DNA of 64,000 nt from NCBI RefSeq assembly GCF_022662575.1, contig NZ_JALBFU010000002.1, positions 124,001 to 188,000 of the forward strand, read 5' to 3'. The DNA is from Luteimonas aquatica (GTDB taxonomy: Bacteria > Pseudomonadota > Gammaproteobacteria > Xanthomonadales > Xanthomonadaceae). The notes beneath the pieces were generated by a model, which ran no database searches, was not told where the DNA came from, and was given only the letters and a program-made list of their open reading frames with translations. Positions within the stretch are counted from its first letter, which is position 1, and each line of letters starts with the position of its first letter. This document shows positions 53,905 to 63,291 of this stretch, in pieces. The position numbers were made by a program, and so were the translations under genes.

Positions 53905-55179
53905 ATGTCCACAGCCGCCGCATCCCCGTCCGCCGCCACGCGCCCGATCGTGTCCATCGCGATCATCGGCGGCCTGTTCTTCATCATGGGGTGGTTTACC
54001 TGGCTCAACGGGCCGCTGATCTCCTTCGTCCAGGTCGCCTTCGATCTCGACGTGGTGAACGCCTTCCTGGTCACCTTCGTGTCCTATCTGTCGTATTTCG
54101 TGTGGGCGCTGCCGGCCTCGGCGATCCTCGACCGCACCGGCATGAAGAAGGGCATGGCCATCGCGCTGTGGGTGATGGCGGCCGGCGCCCTGGCCTTCGG
54201 CCAGTTCTGCACGCAGCGCTGGTATCCGGGCGCGCTCGGCGGGCTGTTCGTGATCTTCGCCGGCCTGGCGATCCTGCAGACCGCCTCCAATCCCTACATC
54301 AGCGTGCTCGGCCCGATCGAGAGCGGCGCGCAGCGCATCGCCATCATGGGCATCTGCAATAAGGTGGCGGGCATCCTCGCGCCGGTGGCGCTGGGCACGC
54401 TGGTGCTGCACGGCATGGGCGACATCGCCGAGCGCGTGGCCGCGGCCGGTGCGGCGGACAAGGAGCGCATCCTCAGCGAGTTCGCCGCCGGCATCCACGG
54501 CCCGTACCTGATGATGGCCGGCGTGCTGGCGCTGCTCGGGGTGGCCATCCTGTTCTCGCCGCTGCCGGACGTGCGCGCCGAACGCGGCGCCGCCGCGGGC
54601 GCCGCGCCGCAGAAGAGCCTGTTCCAGTTCCCGCACGTGTGGCTGGGAGCGCTGGCGATCTTCCTGTACGTCGGCGCCGAGGTGATGGCGGGCGATGCCA
54701 TCGGCACCTACGGCGCCGGCTTCGGCATCCCGCTGGACCAGACCAAGTTCTTCACCTCCTTCACCCTGGGCGGCATGCTGGCCGGCTACATCGTCGGCTT
54801 CCTGACCATCCCGCGCTTCATTTCCCAGCAGCGCTACCTGGCGATCTCGGCGGTGCTGGGCGTGGCGTTCACGCTCGGCGCGTACTGCACCACCGGCTAC
54901 GTGTCGGTCGGGTTCGTGGCCGCGCTCGGCTTCGCCAACGCGATGATGTGGCCGGCGATCTTCCCGCTGGCGATCCACGGCCTGGGCCGCCTGATCGAGC
55001 GCGGCTCGGCGCTGCTGATCATGGGCATCGCCGGCGGCGCGATCGTCCCGCAGGCGTTCGCGCTGCTCAAGCAGCACATGCACTTCCAGCTGGTGTTCCT
55101 GCTGCTGATGGTGCCCTGCTACCTGTATATCCTGTACTTCGCGCTGCGCGGCCATCGCGCCGGCCTGCGCGAGGGCTGA
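53905..55179 (+). CDS. nagP: MFS sugar:proton symporter (NagP-type GlcNAc transporter)
   Basis: A 424-residue protein with about 12 helices, of the fucose/glucose-galactose MFS subgroup. Family segments include GWFTWLNGPLISFVQVAF, ILQTASNPYISVLGP, NKVAGILAPVALGTLVLHGM and NAMMWPAIFPLAIHGLGR. It is first in the rightward arm and followed after 6 bases by the LacI regulator. It takes up GlcNAc through the inner membrane. NagP is the name used for this transporter in Shewanella and Xanthomonas; the substrate is inferred from locus context. Confidence 0.88.
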   Translation: MSTAAASPSAATRPIVSIAIIGGLFFIMGWFTWLNGPLISFVQVAFDLDVVNAFLVTFVSYLSYFVWALPASAILDRTGMKKGMAIALWVMAAGALAFGQFCTQRWYPGALGGLFVIFAGLAILQTASNPYISVLGPIESGAQRIAIMGICNKVAGILAPVALGTLVLHGMGDIAERVAAAGAADKERILSEFAAGIHGPYLMMAGVLALLGVAILFSPLPDVRAERGAAAGAAPQKSLFQFPHVWLGALAIFLYVGAEVMAGDAIGTYGAGFGIPLDQTKFFTSFTLGGMLAGYIVGFLTIPRFISQQRYLAISAVLGVAFTLGAYCTTGYVSVGFVAALGFANAMMWPAIFPLAIHGLGRLIERGSALLIMGIAGGAIVPQAFALLKQHMHFQLVFLLLMVPCYLYILYFALRGHRAGLREG

Positions 55180-55185
55180 CCGGGC

Positions 55186-56289
55186 GTGGACGAGCGCGTG
55201 AGCGAAGGGCGAAACGGAGGCGGCGTGCGCAGACCCACCATCAAGGACGTCGCCGAGCGGGCCAAGGTCTCGCTCAAGACCGTCTCGCGCGTGATCAACA
55301 ACGAGCCCTCGGTGATGCAGGCCACGCGCTCGCGCGTGCTGCACGCGATCGCCGAGCTCGACTACGAGCCGGACCCGTCGGCGCGCAACCTGCGCAGCGC
55401 CACGCCGTTCGTGATCGGCCTGGTCTACGACAATCCCAACCCCTACCACATCATCGGAGTGCAGAACGGCGTGCTGGGCGCCTGCCGCGAGACCGGCTTC
55501 GACCTGCAGATCCATCCCTGCGATTCGAGCTCGCCGCTGCTCGCCGACGAGCTGAGCGAATGGGTGCGCCGCTCGCGCCTGGCCGGCCTGGTGCTGACCG
55601 CGCCGATGTCCGAGTCGGCCGAATTGGTGGGCGCGCTGGCCGCGCGCGGGGTGAAGTTCGTGCGCATCATCGCCGCCACCGAGGATCCGAAGGACGGGCA
55701 CCCGTGCGTGTTCGTCGACGACCGCGACGCCGCCTACGAGATCACCGAGCACCTGATCCAGCTCGGCCACCAGCGCATCGGCTTCCTCTGGGGCGGGCTG
55801 GCGCACCGCTCCAGCACCGAGCGCTACCGCGGCTACGAGGAGGCGCTGAAGGACTACGGCATCACCCTCGACAAGCACCTGGTGGTGCCGGGCGACTACA
55901 CCTTCGACGACGGCTTCCGCGGCGCGCGCCGGCTGCTGGCGCTGCGCTCGCCGCCGACCGCGATCTTCGGCTCCAACGACGAGATCGCCGCCGGCGTGCT
56001 GGCCGCGGCCAAGTCAGCCGGCATGAACGTGCCCTACGACCTGTCGATCGCCGGCTTCGAGGACAGCCCGTTCTCGAAGCAGTCCTGGCCGGCGCTGACC
56101 ACCGCCAAGCAGGCCACCGGCGACATCGCGCGCCACGCCGCGCGGCTGCTGATCGGCGTGCTGCGCCAGGACGCCTACGACGACCATCCCTTCGTGGTCC
56201 ACAACCAGGGCTTCGTGCCGCAGCTGGTGGTGCGCGGCTCGACCGCGCCGCTGCAGCCGCGCGCGGCCGCGCGCAACGAGGAAGGCTGA
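55186..56289 (+). CDS. nagR: LacI-family transcriptional regulator NagR
   Basis: A 367-residue repressor. The N-terminal helix-turn-helix is RPTIKDVAERAKVSLKTVSRVINNEPSV. The hinge and sugar-binding domain follow (FVIGLVYDNPNPYHI, VVPGDYTFDDGFRGARRLL, DLSIAGFEDSPFSKQ). The annotated GTG at 55186 gives 13 extra residues. A GTG at 55225 is preceded by GGAGG four bases upstream and would start MRRPTIKD, so it may be the true start. It probably binds the CAACGTT palindromes in the kinase-nagP gap, with GlcNAc-6-P as likely inducer (inference). Confidence 0.9.
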   Translation: MDERVSEGRNGGGVRRPTIKDVAERAKVSLKTVSRVINNEPSVMQATRSRVLHAIAELDYEPDPSARNLRSATPFVIGLVYDNPNPYHIIGVQNGVLGACRETGFDLQIHPCDSSSPLLADELSEWVRRSRLAGLVLTAPMSESAELVGALAARGVKFVRIIAATEDPKDGHPCVFVDDRDAAYEITEHLIQLGHQRIGFLWGGLAHRSSTERYRGYEEALKDYGITLDKHLVVPGDYTFDDGFRGARRLLALRSPPTAIFGSNDEIAAGVLAAAKSAGMNVPYDLSIAGFEDSPFSKQSWPALTTAKQATGDIARHAARLLIGVLRQDAYDDHPFVVHNQGFVPQLVVRGSTAPLQPRAAARNEEG

Positions 56290-56293
56290 GACG

Positions 56294-57337
56294 ATGTCGA
56301 GCACCGCCGCGCCGCTCCCGGCGCCCGAGCAGACCTGGATGTTCCGCGAGGCCGCCGAGGCGGGCGACGCCATCGCGCGCCAGTACACGCGCAACGTCGA
56401 GACGGTGCGCGCGCTGGGCGAGGCGCTGCGCGCCGCGCCGCCGCCGTTCGTGGTGACCTGCGCGCGCGGCAGTTCCGACCACGCCGCCACCTACGCCAAG
56501 TATCTGTTCGAGACGCAGCTGGGCCTGGTCACCGCGTCCGCCTCGCCGTCGGTGGGTTCCGTCTACGCCGCGCGGCAGAGCATGCGCGGCGCGCTGTACC
56601 TGGTGATCTCGCAATCGGGCAAGAGCCCCGACCTGCTGCGCAACGCCGAGGCCGCGCGCGAAGGCGGCGCCCGCGTGGTGGCGCTGGTCAACGTGGAGGA
56701 CTCGCCGCTGGCGCAGCTGGCCGAGGTGGTGCTGCCGCTGCGCGCGCGCGAGGAGCGCAGCGTGGCCGCGACCAAGAGCTATCTGGCCTCGCTGGCGGCG
56801 ATCCTGCAGCTGGCCGCGTACTGGAAGCGCGACCCGGCGCTGATCGATGCGCTGGAGGCGCTGCCGGACGCGCTGCGCGCGGCCTGGCAGGCGGACTGGT
56901 CGCCGCTGGTGGATGGGCTGGCCGAGGCGAGCAACCTGTTCGTGCTGGGCCGCGGCCTGGGGCTGGCGGCGGCGCAGGAGGCGGCGCTGAAGTTCAAGGA
57001 GACCTGCGGCCTGCACGCCGAGGCCTACAGTTCGGCGGAAGTGAAGCACGGGCCGATGGCGCTGGTCGGGCCGGGCTTCCCGGTGCTCGCCTTCGCCCAG
57101 CCGGACGAGACCGAGGCCGGCACGCTGGCGCTGGCCGAGGAGTTCCGCGCCCGCGGCGCGCCGATCTGGGTGGCCTCCGCGCATGGCGATCTTCCGTTGC
57201 GCGCGGCGCCGCATCCGGTCGCCGCGCCGCTGCTGACCATCCAGAGTTTCTATCGCGCGATCAACGCGCTGGCGCTGCGCCGCGGCCGCAATCCCGACGT
57301 GCCGCCGCATCTGAACAAGATCACGGAGACGGTGTAA
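56294..57337 (+). CDS. nagB-II: Glucosamine-6-phosphate deaminase, SIS-domain type (NagB-II)
   Basis: A 347-residue protein with two SIS domains: CARGSSDHAATYAKYLFE and ISQSGKSPDLLRNAE in the first, LFVLGRGLGLAAAQEAALKFKET in the second. It lacks the glutaminase domain of GlmS, which fits the NagB-II class that replaces canonical NagB in many proteobacteria. It converts GlcN-6-P to fructose-6-P and ammonia. One base overlaps the nagA start (TAATG). Confidence 0.9.
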   Translation: MSSTAAPLPAPEQTWMFREAAEAGDAIARQYTRNVETVRALGEALRAAPPPFVVTCARGSSDHAATYAKYLFETQLGLVTASASPSVGSVYAARQSMRGALYLVISQSGKSPDLLRNAEAAREGGARVVALVNVEDSPLAQLAEVVLPLRAREERSVAATKSYLASLAAILQLAAYWKRDPALIDALEALPDALRAAWQADWSPLVDGLAEASNLFVLGRGLGLAAAQEAALKFKETCGLHAEAYSSAEVKHGPMALVGPGFPVLAFAQPDETEAGTLALAEEFRARGAPIWVASAHGDLPLRAAPHPVAAPLLTIQSFYRAINALALRRGRNPDVPPHLNKITETV

Positions 57338-58503
57338 TGCAAGAGCGGGCGCCATTGCAGGCCTTCGTCAACGGCCGCGTGCTGGCCGACGAGGAGATCC
57401 GCGACGGCCTGGCGGTGCTGGTCGAAGGCGGCCACGTCCTCGCCGTCGTCGCCGAGGACGACGCGCACGTGCGTGGTGCCGAGCGCCAGGACCTCGGCGG
57501 CGGCACGCTGCTGCCCGGCTTCATCGACGCCCAGGTCAACGGCGGCGGCGGCGTGCTGTTCAACAACGCCACCGACGTGGAGGCCATCGCCCGCATCGGC
57601 GCGGCGCACCGCCGCTTCGGCACCACCGGCTACCTGCCGACGCTGATCAGCGACGACGCGCCGACCATGCGCGCGGCGGTGGCGGCGGTGCGCGAGGCGA
57701 TCGCGGGCGGCGTGCCCGGCGTGCTCGGCATCCACCTGGAGGGACCGTACCTGGCGCCGGCGCGCAAGGGCACGCACGATCCGGGCAAGTTCCGCGTGCC
57801 CGACGCGGACGAGATCGCGATGGCCACCGCGCTGGACAACGGCGTCACGCTGATCACGCTGGCGCCCGAGCGGGTGCCGCTGGAGACGATCCGCGCGTTC
57901 GTGGCGCGCGGGGCGATCGTCGCCGCCGGCCACACCGCCGCCAGCTACGAGGAGACCCGCGCCGGCCTGGAAGCGGGCGTGCGCGGCTTCACCCATCTGT
58001 ACAACGCCATGAGCCCGCTGCAGGGGCGCGAGCCCGGCGCGGTCGGCGCGGCGCTGGAGGATCGCGAGAGCTGGTGCGGCGTGATCGCCGACGGCGTGCA
58101 CGTGCATCCGGGCAGCCTGCGCGTGGCGCTGGCGGCCAAGCCGCGCGGCAAGGTGTTCCTGGTCACCGACGCGATGCCGCCGGTGGGCGCCGAGGATCCG
58201 AGCTACGAGCTCTACGGCGAGATCATCACCGCGAAGGACGGCGTGGTGCGCAATGCCGCCGGTTCGCTGGCCGGCTCCGCGCTGGACATGGCCACCGCGG
58301 TGCGCAACGCCGTGGAAATGCTCGGCCTGCCGCTGGCCGAGGCCGCGCGCATGGCCTCCACCTATCCGGCGCGCTTCCTCGGCCTGGAGGCGACGCACGG
58401 GCGCATCGCCGCCGGCTGCCGTGCCGACCTGGTGCTGCTCGACCGCGACCTGCGCGTCGTGCGCACCTGGATCGGCGGCGAGGCGAGCGACGCGGCCGGC
58501 TAG
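57337..58503 (+). CDS. nagA: N-acetylglucosamine-6-phosphate deacetylase
   Basis: A 388-residue amidohydrolase. The metal-binding Glu is in GVLGIHLEGPYLAP, the histidines are in VAAGHTAASYEETRAG and RGFTHLYNAM, and the catalytic Asp is in LVTDAMPPVG. It removes the acetyl group from GlcNAc-6-P, supplying NagB-II. The ATG overlaps the nagB-II stop. GSLAGSALDMATAVRN near the C-terminus is typical of the family. Confidence 0.95.
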   Translation: MQERAPLQAFVNGRVLADEEIRDGLAVLVEGGHVLAVVAEDDAHVRGAERQDLGGGTLLPGFIDAQVNGGGGVLFNNATDVEAIARIGAAHRRFGTTGYLPTLISDDAPTMRAAVAAVREAIAGGVPGVLGIHLEGPYLAPARKGTHDPGKFRVPDADEIAMATALDNGVTLITLAPERVPLETIRAFVARGAIVAAGHTAASYEETRAGLEAGVRGFTHLYNAMSPLQGREPGAVGAALEDRESWCGVIADGVHVHPGSLRVALAAKPRGKVFLVTDAMPPVGAEDPSYELYGEIITAKDGVVRNAAGSLAGSALDMATAVRNAVEMLGLPLAEAARMASTYPARFLGLEATHGRIAAGCRADLVLLDRDLRVVRTWIGGEASDAAG

Positions 58504-58506
58504 CCC

Positions 58507-59595
58507 ATGCAGGGCGGCGCCTCGGGCGCGGCGGTGCCGCGCTTCGCCTCGGTGGATGCGCTGCGCGGCATCACCGTGGCGGCGATGCTGCTGGTCAACA
58601 ATCCGGGCAGCTGGGACTTCGTCTACGCGCCGCTCGAGCACGCGCCCTGGCACGGCTGCACGCCGACCGACCTGATCTTCCCGGCCTTCCTGTTCGTGAT
58701 GGGCGTGTCGGTCACGCTTGGCCTCGCGCCGCGCCTGGAGCGCGGCGCCGACCGCGCGCGATTGCGCCGCGAGGTGCTGCTGCGCGCGGCGCGCATCGTC
58801 GGCCTGGGCCTGCTGCTGCATCTGATCGCGTGGCTGGCGCTCGATCGCGAGTATTTCCGTCCCTGGGGCGTGCTGCAGCGGATCGGCGTGTGCTTCGCGG
58901 CGGCGGGATTGCTGGCGATCCACGCGCGCGCCCGCACGCAGTGGTGCGTACTGGCGGCGCTCCTGCTCGGCTACTGGGCATTGCTGGCCGCCGGCGGTTC
59001 GTACGAGCCCTGGACCAATCTCGCCAGCCGCCTCGACGCGGCGCTGTGGGGGCCGCACAACTACCGGTTCGACGCGGCCAGCGGACACGGACACGATCCG
59101 GAAGGATTGCTCAGCACCTTGCCGGCGATCGCCACCGCGCTGCTGGGCGTGCGCGCGGGGGCATGGCTGCGCGAGGGACGGCTCGGCGCGCTGCTGCTCG
59201 GCGGCGCGGCGGCGCTCGCGCTCGGCGCCGCCTGGGCGCTCGTGTTCCCGCTCAACAAGAACCTGTGGACCTCGTCCTACGTGCTGTGGACCGGCGGCTG
59301 GACGATGCTCGCGCTCGCCGCCTGCCATGTGGCGATCGACCGCCGCGGCTGGCCGGCGCTCGGCCGCCGTTTCGGCGTCAACGCCATCGCCGCCTTCGCG
59401 GGTTCGGCGCTGATGGTCTACCTGCTGCTGGCGATGGGCTGGTGGGAGCCCGCGTATCGCCTTGGCTTCGCGCAGTGGATGACGCCGCGCTGGGGTCCCT
59501 ATCTGCCGTCGCTGGCATTCGCGCTCGCCTTCGTCGCGCTGTGGTGGGGCATCGTGTATGGCATGGACCGGCGCGGCTGGCGACTGAGGATCTAG
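58507..59595 (+). CDS. nagX: NagX-type membrane protein (DUF5009/HGSNAT-related)
   Basis: A 362-residue membrane protein with about ten helices. The family start is FASVDALRGITVAAMLLVNNPGSW. It also has PTDLIFPAFLFVMGVSV and DPEGLLSTLPAIATALLG (the His/Asp-containing loop of HGSNAT-related proteins). Related human HGSNAT acetylates glucosaminides. NagX in Xanthomonas-type GlcNAc loci is proposed to process or transport GlcNAc compounds. Last gene of the rightward arm. Confidence 0.85.
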   Translation: MQGGASGAAVPRFASVDALRGITVAAMLLVNNPGSWDFVYAPLEHAPWHGCTPTDLIFPAFLFVMGVSVTLGLAPRLERGADRARLRREVLLRAARIVGLGLLLHLIAWLALDREYFRPWGVLQRIGVCFAAAGLLAIHARARTQWCVLAALLLGYWALLAAGGSYEPWTNLASRLDAALWGPHNYRFDAASGHGHDPEGLLSTLPAIATALLGVRAGAWLREGRLGALLLGGAAALALGAAWALVFPLNKNLWTSSYVLWTGGWTMLALAACHVAIDRRGWPALGRRFGVNAIAAFAGSALMVYLLLAMGWWEPAYRLGFAQWMTPRWGPYLPSLAFALAFVALWWGIVYGMDRRGWRLRI

Positions 59596-59629
59596 CCGTG
59601 CGCGTCGCCGCGCATCGGCCGTTCGCCGG

Positions 59630-60979
59630 CTATGGCGCGCGCGGGAAGATGCGCGGTTCGGGCGAGTCCATCCAGCGCATCTCCAGTGCCTGGCCGGTCA
59701 GTCGCGCGCGCGCCATGTCGTTGCCTTCCAGCGCGAACAGGCCGTCTTCGGTGAGCGGCGACAGGCGCGCCGTCGGCCGGTTGGGACGCTCCAGCCACAG
59801 CGCGCCGTCGCGATAGGCGATCTCGGCCATGCCGGGACCTGAACCGCCGGGGCGGCCGTAGCGTCCGGCCAGCGCCGAGAGCGCGGCGGGGGCGAGCGTC
59901 ACGGGATGCAGGCGCGCCCGCACCCCGACCTTCACCCAGGCGTATTCGGCCTGCGCTTCGGGCGAGGCCTTGGGGTCGGCGGAGAGCCGGTCCAGGGCCC
60001 GTGCCTGCGCGAGGTCGAGCGCCTGCGCCGAGGGTGCCTCGACGTCCGGCGCCACGCCCGTGCCTTCCCAGTTGCCCTGGCTGACCGGATGCACCGGGCG
60101 TCCGTAGGACACGCTGAGGATGAACTCGGGCGCGATCGGCAGCAGCTTGTTGTTGTTGGCGGCGCCGGAGGTCTTGGCGCCGATCAGCTCGCCCAGCTTG
60201 AACTGCTGCACGTCGTAGGCGAAGGCCTCGGCGGCCGAACCGGTGAAGCCGTTGATCAGCACGTAAAGCGGCTTGCCTTTCAGCCGGCCGGCCGGGACGT
60301 GTTCGAGGATGCGCGATTGCACGGGCGGCTTGTCGCCTTCCAGGAAGGTCATCTCCAGCGTGTCGCCGTCCATGAAGTGGCTGACCAGGTAGCGCACCGC
60401 GGCGTGCGAGCCGCCGCCGTTGTCGCGCACGTCGATCACGATCGCGTCGCCCTCCCTGAGGAAGCGCATGGCCGCGTCGTAGGCGCCGCCGGTCTCGTCG
60501 TTGACCCAGTCGAAGCCGCTGATCTTCAGGTAGCGGATGTTGCCCGGCAGGCGCTTCATCTCCACCAGGCCGTGGTGGTCGCGGATGGCCTGGCGGCGGA
60601 AGAAGGCCTCTTCGCCGGCGTCGCTGTCCGGAGAGGCCAGCGCCGCGGTGTAGGCGGGCGCATCCACGCGCAGCGAGAGATGCCGGTCGTGCGACACCTC
60701 GCGCAGGTCCTCGGTGACGCGCTCGGCGAACAGGAAGGGATCGTCCACCTCGTAGCGCCCGGAGCGCTGTCCGCGCTCCAGGCGCTCGAGGATCTTCGGC
60801 CGCATCTTGGGAAAGACGTAGCGCTCGCGGAATTCGCGCCCGATCGCCTGCAGGGCGTCGGCGCGCATCTTCGCCGTCAGCGGCGCCGCGCGTTCCTGCG
60901 CGAGCGGGGCCGCGGCCGCGCAGAGCAGGCCGGCGGCGAGGAAGACGGCGACGAGGCGGGAAGCGGCGCAGCGCATCAT
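59630..60979 (-). CDS. S41 family (C-terminal processing) peptidase, exported
   Basis: A 449-residue protein with an N-terminal signal peptide (LVAVFLAAGLLCAAAAPLAQ) and the TSPc protease core: NIRYLKISGFDWVND, IVIDVRDNGGGSHAAVRYLV and the nucleophile Ser in GFTGSAAEAFAYDVQ. No PDZ domain is evident, which places it with the peptidase-like group of S41. The role may be peptide turnover or signalling. The ATG overlaps the stop of a marR gene upstream (ATGATG), so the two form an operon. A C-terminal beta-rich tail of about 100 residues has no assigned function. Confidence 0.8.
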   Translation of the reverse strand: MMRCAASRLVAVFLAAGLLCAAAAPLAQERAAPLTAKMRADALQAIGREFRERYVFPKMRPKILERLERGQRSGRYEVDDPFLFAERVTEDLREVSHDRHLSLRVDAPAYTAALASPDSDAGEEAFFRRQAIRDHHGLVEMKRLPGNIRYLKISGFDWVNDETGGAYDAAMRFLREGDAIVIDVRDNGGGSHAAVRYLVSHFMDGDTLEMTFLEGDKPPVQSRILEHVPAGRLKGKPLYVLINGFTGSAAEAFAYDVQQFKLGELIGAKTSGAANNNKLLPIAPEFILSVSYGRPVHPVSQGNWEGTGVAPDVEAPSAQALDLAQARALDRLSADPKASPEAQAEYAWVKVGVRARLHPVTLAPAALSALAGRYGRPGGSGPGMAEIAYRDGALWLERPNRPTARLSPLTEDGLFALEGNDMARARLTGQALEMRWMDSPEPRIFPRAP

Positions 60980-61467
60980 GGTGAGGCGTCCTGGTGGGAG
61001 GGGCGGGAAGGAGCGGCCGATGCGATCCGGTCGCCGAAGGGATGGCGTTCCAGCGCGTCGATGGCCTCGCGCAGCAGCGCCGAGAGCGGTGCCGACAGTT
61101 CGCGGTCGAGCGCGTCGGCCGCGGCATTGGTGGCGGCCCAGTGCCGTCGCAGCCGCGGGATCAGCGCCTCGGCGTCGGCGGTGAGCGCGACGATGCGCTC
61201 GCGCGCGTCGCCGCCGGGGCGCAGCTGCACCAGGCCCTGCTTGGCCATCTGCGAGACGGTCTGGCTGGTCGCCGAATGGGTGATGCCGGCGTGCAGGGCG
61301 ATGCCGCGGATCGAGGCCGGCCCGAGTTCGAGCAGGGCCCGGACCACCGGCGTGAAGCGCGGCCGGTAGCCGGGGATGCTGCGGGCGTAGGTGGTCTCGA
61401 CGGCACCGTCGAGGGTCTCGATAAGGTGCCGGAGCAGGGTGCCCAGGGTGGCGGTGCGGGAGATCAT
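60976..61467 (-). CDS. MarR-family transcriptional regulator
   Basis: A 163-residue winged-helix regulator. The DNA-recognition segment is ALLELGPASIRGIALHAGITHSATSQTVSQMAKQGLVQLRPGGDARERI. The wing and dimer helices flank it. It is co-transcribed with the S41 peptidase. A perfect palindrome, TAACAGCGCTGTTA (61478-61491), lies 11 bases before the start and is the obvious candidate for autoregulation. The ligand is unknown. Confidence 0.85.
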   Translation of the reverse strand: MISRTATLGTLLRHLIETLDGAVETTYARSIPGYRPRFTPVVRALLELGPASIRGIALHAGITHSATSQTVSQMAKQGLVQLRPGGDARERIVALTADAEALIPRLRRHWAATNAAADALDRELSAPLSALLREAIDALERHPFGDRIASAAPSRPSHQDASP

Positions 61468-61477
61468 GGCGCATATG

Positions 61478-61491
61478 TAACAGCGCTGTTA
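61478..61491. promoter_or_regulatory. Candidate MarR operator
   Basis: TAACAGCGCTGTTA is a perfect 14-bp palindrome within ATGTAACAGC...TTATAT, in the short gap before the marR start. It overlaps a TATAAC sequence on the minus strand that could be its -10. Confidence 0.7.
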
Positions 61492-61544
61492 TATCTACGC
61501 AAGTGCCCATCCCGCCGGCGTCTGCGGCGGGTTTCGGGCGGAAG

Positions 61545-62780
61545 TCAGGCGTCGGGCGGTGCCCGCCGGGCTTGGGCGATGGCGGCGATGCGGGCCTTGC
61601 GCAGGGCCTCGCCGAGCGCCGGCCCGGTCAGGCCGGAGGCGGCCAGGTCGGCGCCGCGCACCGCGGCGGCGGCGGCGTGCAGGCGCCGCAGCTCGCGGCC
61701 TTGCGGATAGTCGCTCTCGGCCAGGCCGGCGCGGCCGCGCTTGTCGGCCTCGCAGACCAGGGCCAGGCGGGCGACGCGCTCGGGCTTGCGGAAGGCGTCG
61801 CAGCGCGCCAGCAGGTCGTGCACGGTCTCGTCGCGCAGTTCCGGCAGGCGATGCACGTTCAGATGCTCGCGGCAGGCGAGCAGGGCGAGGTCGCGATGCT
61901 CGGCGGGTACGCGCAGCCGTTCGCACAGCGCGCGCAGCGGCGCCAGGCCGCGCTGCTCGTGCTGGACGTGGCGCGGCAGCTCCTCCACGGGCGTGAGCGC
62001 CTTGCCGAGGTCGTGGGTGAGCGCGGCGAAGCCGACCGTGTCGTCGCCGGGCGCCAGCCGCGCGGCCATGTCGCAGACCAGTTCCACGTGCACGCCGGTG
62101 TCGACCTCGGGATGGAACTCGGCGCGCTGCGGCACGCCGTACAGCGCATCGACCTCCGGCAGCACCGCGCGCAGCGCGCCGCCCTCGCGCAGCGTGCGCA
62201 GGAAGGCCGACGGCCGCGCGCTGCGCAGCGCGCGCGCCAGTTCCTGCCAGACGCGCTCGGGCACCAGCGCGTCGAGCTCGCCGGAGTCGGCCATCTCGCG
62301 CATCAGCGCCAGCGTTTCCGGCGCTACGGCGAAGCCGAGCGCGGCCAGCCGCGCCATGAAGCGCGCCGCGCGCAGCGCGCGCAACGGATCCTCGACGAAG
62401 GCCGGCCCGACGTGGCGCAACACGCGCGCGCGCAGGTCCTCGGCGCCGCCGTAGGGATCGACCAGGGTGCCGTCGGGAGCCTGGGCGATGGCGTTGATGG
62501 TGAAGTCGCGGCGCTGCAGGTCCTGCTCCAGCGTCACCGAGGGGTCGCTGTGCACGACGAAGCCGCGGTAGCCGCGCCCGGACTTGCGCTCGGTGCGCGC
62601 CAGCGCGTACTCCTCGCCGGTGCGCGGATGCAGGAACACCGGGAAGTCGCGCCCCACCGGCTTGAATCCGGCCGCGAGCATGGTCTCGGGCGTCTCGCCG
62701 ATGACCACGTAGTCGTTGTCGCCGGCCGGCTGGCCGAGCAGCCTGTCGCGGACGGCGCCGCCGACCAGGTAGGTCTTCAT
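61545..62780 (-). CDS. cca: CCA-adding enzyme (multifunctional tRNA nucleotidyltransferase)
   Basis: A 411-residue class II nucleotidyltransferase. It starts [16 protein letters not shown] and has the [10 protein letters not shown] metal motif and RERVW-type nucleotide-binding helices. Its HD-type phosphohydrolase domain holds [14 protein letters not shown]. It builds and repairs the 3' CCA of tRNAs. Its slt neighbour (further left on the minus strand's upstream side) is often seen in xanthomonads. Confidence 0.96.
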   Translation of the reverse strand: MKTYLVGGAVRDRLLGQPAGDNDYVVIGETPETMLAAGFKPVGRDFPVFLHPRTGEEYALARTERKSGRGYRGFVVHSDPSVTLEQDLQRRDFTINAIAQAPDGTLVDPYGGAEDLRARVLRHVGPAFVEDPLRALRAARFMARLAALGFAVAPETLALMREMADSGELDALVPERVWQELARALRSARPSAFLRTLREGGALRAVLPEVDALYGVPQRAEFHPEVDTGVHVELVCDMAARLAPGDDTVGFAALTHDLGKALTPVEELPRHVQHEQRGLAPLRALCERLRVPAEHRDLALLACREHLNVHRLPELRDETVHDLLARCDAFRKPERVARLALVCEADKRGRAGLAESDYPQGRELRRLHAAAAAVRGADLAASGLTGPALGEALRKARIAAIAQARRAPPDA

Positions 62781-62835
62781 CGGCGCGGCATCGCTGCGGC
62801 AAGCACGGCGTCGACCGGCGTCGTATCGGCCGGCG

Positions 62836-63213
62836 TCATTTCGAGGTGTTCTGCGCCAGGATCGCGACGATGTCGGTGGCGCCGGAATTGCGTCCCAGGT
62901 GCAGGTCGAGCGGGGCGGCCTGGCCGGAGATCCAGATGCGCAGGTCGGCCTCCAGGTCGAAGTGCCCGGCGGTTTCCAGCGAGAACATGACGATGGCGCG
63001 GTAGGGCACGCTGCGGTACTCCACCTTCTTCGCGGTCACGCCCTGCTTGTTCACCAGGATCAGGCGGCGGTCGGTGAATACGATCAGGTCGCGGATCAGG
63101 CCGAAGGCGCGCTGCGGCGCCTCGCCCGGCGCCAGCAGCGGCGCGAACTCCTCGCGGATGTCGTCGAGCGATTTTTCGCCGGCGTGGCCGAGCAGGGTGT
63201 CGAGGATGCCCAT
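62836..63213 (-). CDS. Bacterial PH-domain protein (bPH_1)
   Basis: A 125-residue cytosolic protein starting [28 protein letters not shown] beta-rich PH-like core is visible: [22 protein letters not shown] and [22 protein letters not shown]. This agrees with the bPH_1 family. Function is unknown. GGAG precedes the ATG at 63213. The gene stands between cca and slt. Confidence 0.85.
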   Translation of the reverse strand: MGILDTLLGHAGEKSLDDIREEFAPLLAPGEAPQRAFGLIRDLIVFTDRRLILVNKQGVTAKKVEYRSVPYRAIVMFSLETAGHFDLEADLRIWISGQAAPLDLHLGRNSGATDIVAILAQNTSK

Positions 63214-63240
63214 GGGAGACTCCGATGCGGCGGGAACCCG

Positions 63241-63267
63241 TTGTAGGAGCGCCATTGTAGGAGCGCC
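63241..63267. repeat. TTGTAGGAGCGCC direct repeat
   Basis: TTGTAGGAGCGCC occurs at 63241-63253 and 63255-63267. TGTAGGAGCG is the core of a common intergenic repeat in xanthomonads and pseudomonads. The copies are followed by the palindrome GCCGCCGGCCGGCGGC. Confidence 0.65.
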
Positions 63268-63291
63268 GCCGGCCGGCGGCGCAAGGCGCGC

